Positions 18,263 through 26,276 of a stretch of 64,000 nucleotides of DNA are shown here, piece by piece; position 1 is the stretch's first letter, and the number at the start of each line of letters is the position of its first letter. The position numbers and the translations under genes were made by a program. This DNA comes from Gordonia zhenghanii (GTDB lineage: Bacteria; Actinomycetota; Actinomycetes; Mycobacteriales; Mycobacteriaceae), in the NCBI RefSeq assembly GCF_021738965.1, contig NZ_JAKKOQ010000001.1:62001-126000 (forward strand), in the 5' to 3' direction. Under the pieces are notes generated by a model, which saw only the letters and a list, made by a program, of their open reading frames with translations, was not told the DNA's origin and ran no database searches.

Positions 18263-18448
18263 TCACCAGCTCGACTTCTGCACGCCCGGCAGCTCGCCTG
18301 CGTGAGCCATGTCGCGCAGGCAGATGCGGCACAGGCCGAACTTGCGGTAGACCGAGTGCGGACGTCCGCACTTGTTGCAGCGCGTGTAGGCACGCACGGC
18401 GAACTTCGGCTTCTTGTTGGCCTTGTTGACCAGAGCCTTCTTTGCCAT
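18263..18448 (-). CDS. rpsN: 30S ribosomal protein S14 type Z (zinc)
   Basis: 61-residue zinc-binding form of S14. The zinc ligands are C24-x2-C27 and C40-x2-C43 ([10 protein letters not shown] and GLCRICLRD). The start [16 protein letters not shown] is the family N-terminus. It lies one base after the rplE stop and ends the operon. A paralogous zinc-independent S14, common in actinobacteria, is not in this window. Confidence 0.96.
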   Translation of the reverse strand: MAKKALVNKANKKPKFAVRAYTRCNKCGRPHSVYRKFGLCRICLRDMAHAGELPGVQKSSW

Positions 18449-18449
18449 G

Positions 18450-19028
18450 TCAGTTGTCCTTAGCGTTGTTGTCCTTGAACGGGAAGCCCAGCGCGCGGAG
18501 CAGCGCACGGCCTTCGTCGTCCGTGGTGGCCGAGGTGACGACGGTGATGTCCATGCCGCGCGGCCGGTCGATGTTGTCGATGTTGATCTCGTGGAACATC
18601 GACTGCTCGGTCAGGCCGAACGTGTAGTTGCCGTTGCCGTCGAACTGACGGTCGCTCAGGCCACGGAAGTCGCGGATACGCGGGAGGGCGATCGACACGA
18701 GGCGGTCGAGGAACTCCCACATACGGTCGCCACGCAGCGTGGTGCGGGCGCCGATCGGCATGCCCTCACGCAGCTTGAACTGGGCGATCGACTTGCGTGC
18801 GCGACGGATCTCCGGCTGCTGGCCGGTGATCAGAGCGAGATCGGCGACGGCGCCGTTGATCAGCTTCGCGTCACGGGCAGCGTCGCCGACGCCCATGTTC
18901 ACGACGACCTTGACGACGCCCGGGATCTGCATCACGTTGGCGTAGTTGAACTCGGTGTTCAGCGATTCCTTGATCTCGTCACGGTAACGCTGCTTCAGCC
19001 GCGGCTGAACTTTTTCGGTTGCGGTCAT
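18450..19028 (-). CDS. rplE: 50S ribosomal protein L5
   Basis: 192 residues. L5 binds 5S rRNA and contacts the P-site tRNA. Recognisable blocks are [41 protein letters not shown], the GARTTLRG motif and the C-terminal [13 protein letters not shown] good match to the usual actinobacterial length. Transcribed between rplX (2 bp upstream) and rpsN. Confidence 0.97.
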   Translation of the reverse strand: MTATEKVQPRLKQRYRDEIKESLNTEFNYANVMQIPGVVKVVVNMGVGDAARDAKLINGAVADLALITGQQPEIRRARKSIAQFKLREGMPIGARTTLRGDRMWEFLDRLVSIALPRIRDFRGLSDRQFDGNGNYTFGLTEQSMFHEINIDNIDRPRGMDITVVTSATTDDEGRALLRALGFPFKDNNAKDN

Positions 19029-19030
19029 GA

Positions 19031-19348
19031 TCAGATGTCCTTCCCGGTCTTGCGCGAGATGCGGACCTTCTTGCCGGTCTCGTCATCGATGCGGTAACCG
19101 ACGCGGGTCGGGTTGCCCTCGGAGTCGACGATCATCACGTTCGAGACGTGGATCGGAGCTTCCTGGGTCACGATGCCGCCGGAGCTTGCACCGCGCTCGT
19201 TAGCCGAATCTGCGACGTGCTTCTTGATGCGGTTGACGCCCTCGACGAGGACGCGCTCGCGCTTCGGGTAGGACTCGATGACCTTGCCCTTCGCGCCCTT
19301 GTCCTTGCCTGAGACGATGACGACTGTGTCACCCTTGTGAATCTTCAT
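19031..19348 (-). CDS. rplX: 50S ribosomal protein L24
   Basis: 105 residues with the N-terminal KOW motif ([21 protein letters not shown]) and the conserved GVNRIKKHV stretch. L24 starts assembly of the large subunit. It is four bases downstream of rplN and two bases upstream of rplE. Confidence 0.97.
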   Translation of the reverse strand: MKIHKGDTVVIVSGKDKGAKGKVIESYPKRERVLVEGVNRIKKHVADSANERGASSGGIVTQEAPIHVSNVMIVDSEGNPTRVGYRIDDETGKKVRISRKTGKDI

Positions 19349-19352
19349 AAGG

Positions 19353-19721
19353 TCAGATCACCTCCGGTGCGAGCGACACGATCTTCATGAAGCGCTTGTC
19401 GCGAAGTTCACGGCCGACCGGGCCGAAGATGCGGGTACCGCGCGGGTCGCTCTCGTTCTTGAGAAGCACAGCGGCGTTCTCGTCGAACTTGATGTACGAA
19501 CCGTCGGCGCGGCGACGCTCCTTGGTGGTGCGAACGATGACGGCCTTGACGACCTCACCCTTCTTGACGTTCCCGCCGGGGATGGCGTCCTTGACGGTGG
19601 CGACGATGACGTCGCCCACGCCTGCGTAACGACGCGACGAACCACCGAGGACACGGATGCAAAGGACTTCCTTGGCACCAGTGTTGTCGGCGACGCGCAC
19701 GCGGGATTCCTGCTGAATCAC
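19353..19721 (-). CDS. rplN: 50S ribosomal protein L14
   Basis: 122 residues, the invariant bacterial length. It starts [28 protein letters not shown] and contains [21 protein letters not shown]14 binds 23S rRNA and contacts L19 at the subunit bridge. First gene of this four-gene operon, with its own likely promoter at 19889-19918; the S17-encoding part of the usual cluster is not adjacent. Confidence 0.97.
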   Translation of the reverse strand: MIQQESRVRVADNTGAKEVLCIRVLGGSSRRYAGVGDVIVATVKDAIPGGNVKKGEVVKAVIVRTTKERRRADGSYIKFDENAAVLLKNESDPRGTRIFGPVGRELRDKRFMKIVSLAPEVI

Positions 19722-19888
19722 TGCTTGTCTCCTTGACCTGGATTTCTATGTCCGCCGGATTTCCGACCCGACGCACACGGTCTGTCGCCACCGAATCATG
19801 CGCCTGCCTGGGGTTTCGCCGCGTAGCGGCTCTACTCCAGTGGGTTCGCAAGTCGGCTCGCGGTGCACGCACCGCAGGCAACCGGTCT

Positions 19889-19918
19889 AGTGTAGGCGAA
19901 ACTGCCGGTCAGGACCAA
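19889..19918 (-). promoter_or_regulatory. Probable promoter of rplN-rplX-rplE-rpsN
   Basis: On the minus strand TTGGTC (19918-19913) and TACACT (19894-19889) are separated by 18 bases, a good sigma-A-like pair. It would give a leader of about 160 bases before rplN. This 231-base gap contains no gene. Confidence 0.5.
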
Positions 19919-19952
19919 ATCGGTGCATGATCCCGACGTGACGAGATGCCCG

Positions 19953-21053
19953 TCACTGGGCCGCCGACGCGAGCGTGAACTCCTGGAGTTCGACGGAACC
20001 GTCTACGACGACGGAGATCGTCGCGGCGACCGCACGACCCGCGGGCAGAAGTCGGACGGTCACGTCCGTGTTCGGGGCGGCATCGCCGAGGGCAGCGACG
20101 GCGGCAGTCTGGACGGCCGTCAGGAGGTCCGCACGCTCGTCGTCGACCAGTGCAGGCGACGTCAACGTGTGGTTGGGCAGGCCGGACTGCGCCGACTCTG
20201 CCCGCGCAGAGTGGTCGTCGAGGAACAGCACCCGAACCCCACGACGGCGAGCCGCCCAGGCGGCGTCCGCGAGTTCGGGCACGTCGAGGCCGGGCGCGCG
20301 GATCCGGTCCCGCAACTGCGCTTCGGCGAGTCGGCTCTGTTCCAGCCCCTGATCGTCGAGAGGTTCGCCCGCAGCGATCTGCTGAAGCAGTGGCCGCACA
20401 CGCTCGTCCAGGCGAGCCAACTGCTGATCGCGGACGGCGCGCACAGCGGTGGACGCACTCTCTCGGCGCGACTGCCTGCGCAGCGCGTAGATCTGTTCGG
20501 CCCGTGGACCGACGACGGCCGCGAACGCCGTCATCACCAGGAGGACCCCGAGGTTTCCGGGGACCATGATCTCGACGTATTCGAGCGAGTCGGCGCGCAC
20601 GGTGCCCGTCACCCCGATCGCGGCGGCCAGCACGACGAACGAGATCCAGGCGGCGACCGCCTGGCCGCGCAGGCACAGCAGCGCCCCGACGATCGCGCTC
20701 GCGCCGGCGCACGGCAGAAGTCCGCCGCGCATGACGGGTTCCACCGCGACGATCACTCCGACGGCGGCCGCCGCTTCGAGGACCACGACGCTCGCGGCGG
20801 AGGCCCGACCGATCGGGCTGCCCGGGGCGCGCAGCGCGACGGCCCACGCCGTCCCCAGCGCGACGAACGCCGCGGTGTAGAGGCCTGGTCGGTCGAGGTC
20901 GCCGCTGCTCACGCCGAGGGCGAGGAAACCCGCCCAGACGACGACGGCAGCGATCAGGACGGGACGGCTCTGCAGCCCGACGATCGCCGACGCGTCTTCA
21001 CGCGGCTGTCCCCGCCACCACGTGTAGCGGGCCTCGGCATCGACGGCGGTCAT
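19953..21053 (-). CDS. Membrane partner protein A (kinase-like, no ATP-binding motifs)
   Basis: 366 residues, start at 21053 overlapping the kinase A stop by ATGA. The N-terminal half has about five to six membrane helices. The cytoplasmic half has the conserved pattern shared by the copies at 25206 and 27436: RVRPLLQQIAAGE, then RLAEAQLRDRIR, LDVPELADAAWAARRRGV and LDD, followed by a beta-rich end. No DHp histidine, N-box or glycine-rich G box is seen. The layout suggests a histidine-kinase relative whose ATPase fold has lost its catalytic motifs; this is inferred. It is probably a signalling partner of the kinase encoded upstream. Confidence 0.8.
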   Translation of the reverse strand: MTAVDAEARYTWWRGQPREDASAIVGLQSRPVLIAAVVVWAGFLALGVSSGDLDRPGLYTAAFVALGTAWAVALRAPGSPIGRASAASVVVLEAAAAVGVIVAVEPVMRGGLLPCAGASAIVGALLCLRGQAVAAWISFVVLAAAIGVTGTVRADSLEYVEIMVPGNLGVLLVMTAFAAVVGPRAEQIYALRRQSRRESASTAVRAVRDQQLARLDERVRPLLQQIAAGEPLDDQGLEQSRLAEAQLRDRIRAPGLDVPELADAAWAARRRGVRVLFLDDHSARAESAQSGLPNHTLTSPALVDDERADLLTAVQTAAVAALGDAAPNTDVTVRLLPAGRAVAATISVVVDGSVELQEFTLASAAQ

Positions 21054-22273
21054 GGGCGAATCCATTCGATCTCCACGGTGGTCCCCGCACCCGATGAACT
21101 GCGGATTCGCGACCGCCCGCCGTCCACCGAGCGCATTCGTTGCCCGACGCTCAACCGCAGCCCGAGCCGGTCGTTGGCGACAGCGTCCGGATCGAAGCCG
21201 ACGCCGTCGTCGGCGACCACCACGGACACCTGATCGTCGGACACGTCGATGGCGACGACGACGTCGGCGTCGACTCCCGCGTGCAGTCGTGCGTTGCGCA
21301 CGGCCTCCCCGACCGCTTCGGACGCCGCTCGCGCCATCGACGGCGGAAACCCTCTCGCGTCGTTCAGATCCGTCCGGACGACGGTCTCGACGGTCGGACC
21401 GATCGCGGTGCGGACGCGGGCCACCAGTTCCACGTCGGAGATCTGTTCGCCGTCGGCATCGTCCGCGTCGGCCAGCGCGTCGAGTCGGGTGAGCGCCGAC
21501 GAAGCGAGGTCCACGACCCGCGGATCTCGTGGATCGGCAACGGCGGCCACCAGCGTGGAGATGACGTGGTCGTGGATCAGCCCGTCGAACCGGGCGAGTT
21601 CGGCGTTGCGCACTCCCGCAGCCACCAGGTCGGCAGTCGCCGATCGGGACTCGTCCAACGACGCGCCCGCTCGCACCATCATCGCCGTCATATAGACGAA
21701 CAACGACGTGAAGAGAATGCCGAACACAGCCTCTCCGGCCACCGCTCCCACGTCGGCTCCGGGACAGTGGACCACAGCCACGTATGCTGCCGAACTCTTG
21801 CACACGACGAGCACCGCGAATGCTTCACGCATCGGCCGGACCGCCGCCACCGCCACCGCGGGCAGACCGGCGAAGTCAAGCATCCACACTGCGGGTTCGG
21901 CGGCGTCGGCGACACCGGCCGCCGCCCACACCGCGGCGCCCGTCACCGCGCCGAGCGGACACAGGACACCGACGAAGAGTGCACGCCGCTGCGGGTCGGC
22001 CGCCCACCGAACGCCGAACAGTGCCAGACCGGGCCCGAACACGAGGGCGGTGCCGACCACCGGAAACCAGTCAGCCACGACGCCGTCGGCTTCGGCGACC
22101 ATGACCGGCAACGTCACGAAGGCGTAGACGATGTAAGCAAGAGCGTTGATCGTCGATATGACGACGAGGATCCGGTCGTGCTCGGCCGATGCGGACACAC
22201 TCTGACGGCTGGTCTCGAGGTCTTCCGCTGAAGACTTCGAGACCAGCCGTCGGAGTGTGGAGACTGTCGCCAC
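21050..22273 (-). CDS. Membrane sensor histidine kinase A (NarL-system type)
   Basis: 407 residues from a GTG at 22273. About six membrane helices (35-200) are followed by a HisKA_3-like dimerisation helix with the phospho-acceptor at about H234 (GLIHDHVIST). The HATPase domain has an N-box (EAVGEAVRNARLHAG), G1 (VADDGVGFDPDA) and a final SSGAGTTVEIEW. The region coding for about residues 5-26 is a 64-base palindrome, so the true start may be downstream (an in-frame GTG near 22198). Same strand as the regulators at 22305 and 22810, its likely targets. Confidence 0.82.
   Translation of the reverse strand: MATVSTLRRLVSKSSAEDLETSRQSVSASAEHDRILVVISTINALAYIVYAFVTLPVMVAEADGVVADWFPVVGTALVFGPGLALFGVRWAADPQRRALFVGVLCPLGAVTGAAVWAAAGVADAAEPAVWMLDFAGLPAVAVAAVRPMREAFAVLVVCKSSAAYVAVVHCPGADVGAVAGEAVFGILFTSLFVYMTAMMVRAGASLDESRSATADLVAAGVRNAELARFDGLIHDHVISTLVAAVADPRDPRVVDLASSALTRLDALADADDADGEQISDVELVARVRTAIGPTVETVVRTDLNDARGFPPSMARAASEAVGEAVRNARLHAGVDADVVVAIDVSDDQVSVVVADDGVGFDPDAVANDRLGLRLSVGQRMRSVDGGRSRIRSSSGAGTTVEIEWIRP
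22196..22259. repeat. 64-base near-perfect palindrome at the start of kinase A
   Basis: The 30-base arms 22196-22225 and 22230-22259 are reverse complements with two mismatches around the 4-base loop cgct. The inner part (ggtctcga ... tcgagacc) resembles the interspersed repeat family. It lies 46 bases before the end of the HTH gene in the transcribed direction and covers the first codons of the kinase as annotated. It could attenuate transcription or occlude translation of the kinase/partner pair. Confidence 0.85.
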
Positions 22274-22304
22274 GCGGCGCCTTAGACGACCATCGTCGGT
22301 GGCG

Positions 22305-22658
22305 TCACCAGACGTCGAGTGTGGTGAAGCCGTCCTGCAGGGCGCGAGCCAGCAGATGTGCCTTGGTCGGAGCCGGGCGCCCGATAGCTCCGTACTTGGC
22401 GCGGATCCGCGAGATGTGAGTGCTCACGGTCGACGACGAGATGAACAGTCGCGCGGCGGCGTCTTCTTTCGAATCGGAGACCAGCCACGCGAGCAGCACC
22501 TCCACTTCGCGCCGCGACAGTGCCGGACGCACCGTCGAGGTATCGGCGACGGCGAAGTACGCCGGCGCGCCGAGCGGCGCCTCCGTGGTGGGTACGCCAA
22601 CAGCAGAGAGGGAAGCATCAATGGATGCGGCCATCGGCCTGATGTCTACGACGGTCAT
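22305..22658 (-). CDS. LuxR-type HTH protein without receiver domain
   Basis: 117 residues. The last 70 form a GerE/LuxR helix-turn-helix (LSRREVEVLLAWLVSDSKEDAAARLFISSS... region, then THISRIRAKYG), ending GRPAPTKAHLLARALQDG. This tail resembles the one in the response regulator at 22810 (GRPTHTKLDLFKRAVEDG), so the two HTH domains are related. The N-terminal 45 residues show no receiver aspartate. AGGAGG eight bases before the ATG supports the start. It could compete for or modify promoter binding by the full regulator. Confidence 0.85.
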   Translation of the reverse strand: MTVVDIRPMAASIDASLSAVGVPTTEAPLGAPAYFAVADTSTVRPALSRREVEVLLAWLVSDSKEDAAARLFISSSTVSTHISRIRAKYGAIGRPAPTKAHLLARALQDGFTTLDVW

Positions 22659-22809
22659 GCGTCAGTCCTCCTGTGAATACCCGACCAATGGTGTGAAAGT
22701 CCCGCTCGGGTTAGACCCCCTCAGGCTCGTTTACAACCGTACGAACACACGACATGGTCCGGTAGACCCAGAACTAGTGACACCTGCTGTCCGATCACCG
22801 AGACGGGGG

Positions 22810-23493
22810 TCACCCGGAGTGCGAACGGTTCGGCATCGGCAGCCATCCGTCCTCGACCGCACGCTTGAACAGATCGAGTTTGGTGTGGGTGGGCCGACCG
22901 GCGTCGGCGTACTTCTGCCGGATCCGTTTGAGGTACTCGTTCACCGTGTCGGGCGCGACGTTGAGTTCCCGGCCGACGCTCGCTGACGTCCCGCCGGACG
23001 CATAGAGAGTCAGTACGCGCTGCAGTTGCGGACTCAATTCGACGGCGTCGAGGTTGGGGTCGCCGTCGACGGCCGCGGCCCACTCGGTGGTGATGACGCC
23101 TTCGCCTGCCGCCGCCGACCGGACCGCATGCAGGATCTCCTCTTCGGACGCCGATTTGAGGACCACGGCGAGAGTTCCCGCGCGGGCCGCAGAGCGCAGC
23201 AGGTCGGGATGCTCGCCCGAGGTGTACACGACGGTCCCGATACCGCGTTCAGCGAGCCGTTCGACGTTCTCTCGCGGAGTGGTCCCGTCGTTCAGCCTGA
23301 GGTCGAGGATCACCACGTCCAAGCTGTCGGAGGACGCAAGGAGTTCAGACACAGTCGCCGCGGCACAGACGAATTCAAGATCGGGCTGCGGTTCGAGGAT
23401 CCGGTCGATCCCCCATACCGGCGATGGGTGGTCGTCGACCATCCCCACCCGCACTACCCCTTGCAACTCCGTCACGACGACGTCCTTCTCCAC
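22810..23493 (-). CDS. NarL/LuxR-type response regulator
   Basis: 227 residues from a GTG preceded by GGGGAG. Receiver domain 12-125 with acidic pair D20/D21 (GMVDDH), phospho-acceptor D64 (VVILDLRL), T/S at 91-92 and K113 (VVLKSAS). LuxR-type HTH at about 150-215 (LSPQLQRVLTLYASGG to EYLKRIRQKYADAGRP). It is the only full response regulator in the window, so it is the candidate output for the kinases at 21050, 26273 and 28491. Transcribed toward the HTH gene, 151 bases away; that gap contains no other gene. Confidence 0.9.
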   Translation of the reverse strand: MEKDVVVTELQGVVRVGMVDDHPSPVWGIDRILEPQPDLEFVCAAATVSELLASSDSLDVVILDLRLNDGTTPRENVERLAERGIGTVVYTSGEHPDLLRSAARAGTLAVVLKSASEEEILHAVRSAAAGEGVITTEWAAAVDGDPNLDAVELSPQLQRVLTLYASGGTSASVGRELNVAPDTVNEYLKRIRQKYADAGRPTHTKLDLFKRAVEDGWLPMPNRSHSG

Positions 23494-23647
23494 CGGTTCT
23501 CCCCTGCCCCGACCAATCTCGCCGAAGTCCTCTATTCAACGTAGTGGATACATACGACAAATCGCGCCTCAACAAATTTCGGGCGGGACTTTGTACCCAA
23601 TGCCTGCACGTCTACTCAATACCGCCCGGGATCGTTGTTCGTTCGCC

Positions 23648-23653
23648 TAGCGT
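23648..23653 (+). promoter_or_regulatory. Putative -10 element for the decarboxylase-like gene
   Basis: TAGCGT, seven bases, ATG at 23661; only a weak GAGGG precedes the ATG. The 167-base divergent gap must also hold the promoter of the response regulator, which I could not place with confidence. Confidence 0.35.
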
Positions 23654-23660
23654 CGAGGGC

Positions 23661-24410
23661 ATGCCCGATCCGAACCATCAGGTTCTCGGCACTCACGTGT
23701 CGATGCCCGTCCAGATCCGTACTGCCCGATGCTTCGTCGCCGGCTTCTCCGCTTCCGAGTCCGCGGTCCGTTCCGCGATCTCCGCGCGCGGCGACGTCGA
23801 ACTCGCTCCGCTCCGGATCCGTCCGGGCCGCACCATGTGCATGCTCGTGTTCGTCGACTACGTGGACGGCGACCTCGGCCCGTACAACGAGTTCGGCGTC
23901 TGCTTCCTCGTTCAGGATCCGGAGCGTGCGACACCGTCGCCGCTCGCCGCGCTCGGTTCGCTGGTCCGAGGCGACGCGCACGCTCTCATCCACCAACTGC
24001 CGGTGGACGGCGAGTTCACGCTCGCTGCAGGCCGGGGCATCTGGGGCTTCCCCAAGGTGCTCGCCGACTTCGAGGTCGACCACGACTCGGCGACCAAGAC
24101 CGGCCGGGTGAGCCAGGACGGCAAGCTCATCGCCGACCTGGAAGTGCGACGCGGCATCGGCGTGCCCGACAGCTCCTCCGAAGCGGTACTGCAGTCATAT
24201 GCACAGTTGGACGGCGTCACCCGCCGCACGCCGTGGCGGCTCACGTCGACGAGCGGCACCCGCACCCGGATCGGCGGCGCGAGCCTCCGGCTGGGCAGTC
24301 ACCCGATGGCCGACGAGCTCCGTCGTCTCAAACTGTCCCGCCACGCCCTCATGACCAGTTCCGTCTCCGATCTCGCGATGACCTTCGAGGACGCTGTCGT
24401 CATCGAGTAG
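23661..24410 (+). CDS. Acetoacetate decarboxylase-like protein
   Basis: 249 residues resembling the acetoacetate decarboxylase superfamily. The key landmark is GIWGFPKVLADFEV (about residue 118), matching the family's GYPK segment that holds the Schiff-base lysine; only one lysine is present where the classic enzyme has two adjacent ones. YNEFGVCFLVQ and the GRGIWGFPK spacing also fit. Relatives act on varied ketoacids or as lyases, so the substrate is open. It is divergent from the response regulator and not obviously linked to the kinases. Confidence 0.75.
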   Translation: MPDPNHQVLGTHVSMPVQIRTARCFVAGFSASESAVRSAISARGDVELAPLRIRPGRTMCMLVFVDYVDGDLGPYNEFGVCFLVQDPERATPSPLAALGSLVRGDAHALIHQLPVDGEFTLAAGRGIWGFPKVLADFEVDHDSATKTGRVSQDGKLIADLEVRRGIGVPDSSSEAVLQSYAQLDGVTRRTPWRLTSTSGTRTRIGGASLRLGSHPMADELRRLKLSRHALMTSSVSDLAMTFEDAVVIE

Positions 24411-24420
24411 CCCACCCCCG

Positions 24421-24635
24421 CCGGTCGAGCGAAGTCGAGACCGCCAGAGGCTTCGACTCGCTTCGCTCGCTCAACCAACTAAAAGGGCGGGCTCGCTCAA
24501 CCAACTACGAGGGGCGGACTCGCTCACCAACTACAAAGCCACCGCGACGGCGAGCCCACCACACCGCTGGGGTGGATTCAAGTGGTCGAGCGAAGTCGAG
24601 ACCCCTCCCACGCTGGTCGAGCGGAGTCGAGACCT
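24421..24635. repeat. Intergenic repeat cluster
   Basis: The 261-base gap after the decarboxylase-like gene holds no gene. Copies of ggtcgagcgaagtcgagacc occur at about 24423-24442, 24582-24602 and (as gagcgg variant) 24614-24634. Between them is a three-copy tandem of a ctcgctcaaccaactac-like unit (about 24466-24535). Confidence 0.8.
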
Positions 24636-24653
24636 TATGTTAGGTTTCCCTCA
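24635..24653 (+). promoter_or_regulatory. Candidate DtxR/IdeR-type iron box and -10
   Basis: TTATGTTAGGTTTCCCTCA matches 14 of 19 positions of the mycobacterial IdeR consensus TTAGGTTAGGCTAACCTAA, mostly in the left half. TATGTT within it is also a good -10 hexamer, about 30 bases before the lipoprotein start. Repression by an iron regulator is only a possibility. Confidence 0.3.
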
Positions 24654-24671
24654 CACGAGGAAAGGAAACTC

Positions 24672-25187
24672 ATGACTGTCTCCCCCGCTTGGCGTCGCCC
24701 GCTGGTCGGCGTCGTCGCGCTCGCCGCCGGTGCGGCCATCGCCTTGACCGGTTGCTCGTCCGACGACGACACCGCCACCGACTCCACCGCCTCGGCGTCG
24801 ACTTCCGCTGCCGCCGACCAGTCGGCAGGCGAGTCCGCCGAGCTGAGCAACGCGCAGGCCCAGGACATTCTGCGCAAGGCCGTCGACCCGGCGACTCCCG
24901 AAGCCGATCTGGACGGCATCGTCGAGATCACGAACCCCGGAGTGAAGGCCGCCCTCGTCGGCTACGCGAAGGGCTCGTCGAAGGCGGGCTATACCCCGGA
25001 CATCTACACAGTGAAGTCAGTGAAGGTCGACGGCGACAAGGCCACCGCCACCGTCGCCGTCGCGTCGCCGCACGCCCCCGCGCCCGTCGACATGGACTTC
25101 TCGTATGTGAAGGTCGACGGCTCCTGGAAGCTCGCGGCGGCCGCGGTGGAGGATCTCGCCTCGCAGATGACCGGTCGCGGTCAGTGA
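24672..25187 (+). CDS. MTB12-like secreted lipoprotein
   Basis: 171 residues. The signal peptide ends in the lipobox LTGC with lipidated C28, followed by an acidic Ser/Thr/Ala-rich linker (29-57). The folded domain (58-165) has the pattern of the mycobacterial low-molecular-weight antigen MTB12: DPATPEADLDGIVEI, then YTVKSVKVDGDKATATVAV and the closing MDFSYVKVDGSWKLA. Probably anchored to the outer face of the plasma membrane; function unknown. The ribosome-binding site AGGAAAGGAAA precedes the ATG. It converges with the gene at 25206 (18 bases apart). Confidence 0.85.
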   Translation: MTVSPAWRRPLVGVVALAAGAAIALTGCSSDDDTATDSTASASTSAAADQSAGESAELSNAQAQDILRKAVDPATPEADLDGIVEITNPGVKAALVGYAKGSSKAGYTPDIYTVKSVKVDGDKATATVAVASPHAPAPVDMDFSYVKVDGSWKLAAAAVEDLASQMTGRGQ

Positions 25188-25205
25188 CCCGCCTGCTTCA
25201 TTGAG

Positions 25206-26276
25206 CTACTGAACTACTGGAACCGACCCGTCTGCTGACGTCTCGGTACTCCAGGCGAGGACGCCGTTTCGACGCGCGGCCACCAGGCGGATCACTCCGT
25301 CGGCGGTCACCACGGTCAGCACGGCGACGTCCTCGCGACCGTGCGGCAGGATCCGGGCGGTCACCACCCCTGAACTCGCCGCGGCTAACGTCGCGGCGAG
25401 TTCGGTGTGTAGGACGGGGGCGTCGTCCGACGAGGGAGCCGTGCTGCTGTCGTCGAGAACCCGCACCGCGACGCCGCGAGCACGCGCGGCCGCCAGACTC
25501 GCCGTCGTCTCGGGCGAGCACCACCCTGCGCCGCGAACCGAGTCCCGGATCCCCTGTTCCATCAGGTGGGCCCGGATCGCACTCTCCTCGTCGAACTCGT
25601 CGCCGTCGGCCACCTTCTGCAGATACGGGCGGACGTCCTCACCGAACACGCGGAGTCGCTCCGCGCGTTCGACGGCCGTCGCCCGAGTCACCGCAGCCGA
25701 CCGTGCCGCCGCAACGCGCCGCACCTCCAGCGCACCGGTCAACCGGATCATCGGGCGGACCAACCACGCCATCAGAGTGGCGGGCAGCAACGCCATCACC
25801 ATGCGAATCGTGAGCTGGCCGCCCGCGACGGCAGTCCCGCCGTGCTGCACCGACCACCACACCGCCGACACCAGGACCACGCCGCACGAGGCCCAGGCCG
25901 CCCCCGACCGCCCGCGCAGAGTCAACAGCCCGGCCACGACGGCGAATACGACGAGCGGTGCGCCGACTTGCACCCAGTCGTCGGCGGTCTGCGGTATCGC
26001 CCACCACGCCGCGGTCACCGCGGCCACTCCCACGACGGTGACGGCGGCGGTGCTTCGATACGGCAACGGGTCCTCGCCACCGGCCAGGATCCGGTTGGCC
26101 ACCACCGCGAGTCCCACTGCGGCGAGCGCCTCCAGGACCCATTGCAGGCCTGTTCGCGGATCGACGAACGCGGTGGCGCGCACGGCCGCATAGGCGAGGA
26201 GCAGAATCCCGACCGCGACGTGGAGTCGCCGGGTCCGCAACCCGAGCATCACCGGCATTCCGACGTCGATGGTCAC
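25206..26276 (-). CDS. Membrane partner protein B (kinase-like, no ATP-binding motifs)
   Basis: 356 residues from a GTG that overlaps the kinase B stop (GTGA). Several N-terminal membrane helices, then DVRPYLQKVADGDEFDEES, QGIRDSVRGAGW, AAARARGVAVRVLDD and a beta-rich C-terminus. It is the most diverged of the three partner copies; the LDVP and Trp positions of copies A and C are altered. Last gene of the four-gene chain beginning at 29748. Confidence 0.8.
   Translation of the reverse strand: MTIDVGMPVMLGLRTRRLHVAVGILLLAYAAVRATAFVDPRTGLQWVLEALAAVGLAVVANRILAGGEDPLPYRSTAAVTVVGVAAVTAAWWAIPQTADDWVQVGAPLVVFAVVAGLLTLRGRSGAAWASCGVVLVSAVWWSVQHGGTAVAGGQLTIRMVMALLPATLMAWLVRPMIRLTGALEVRRVAAARSAAVTRATAVERAERLRVFGEDVRPYLQKVADGDEFDEESAIRAHLMEQGIRDSVRGAGWCSPETTASLAAARARGVAVRVLDDSSTAPSSDDAPVLHTELAATLAAASSGVVTARILPHGREDVAVLTVVTADGVIRLVAARRNGVLAWSTETSADGSVPVVQ

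Noticed and set aside
19953..21053. Partner protein A as a decayed histidine kinase pseudogene
   Set aside because: All three partner copies lack the same motifs yet keep full length, overlapping starts and a shared different motif set, which indicates selection for a function rather than decay.
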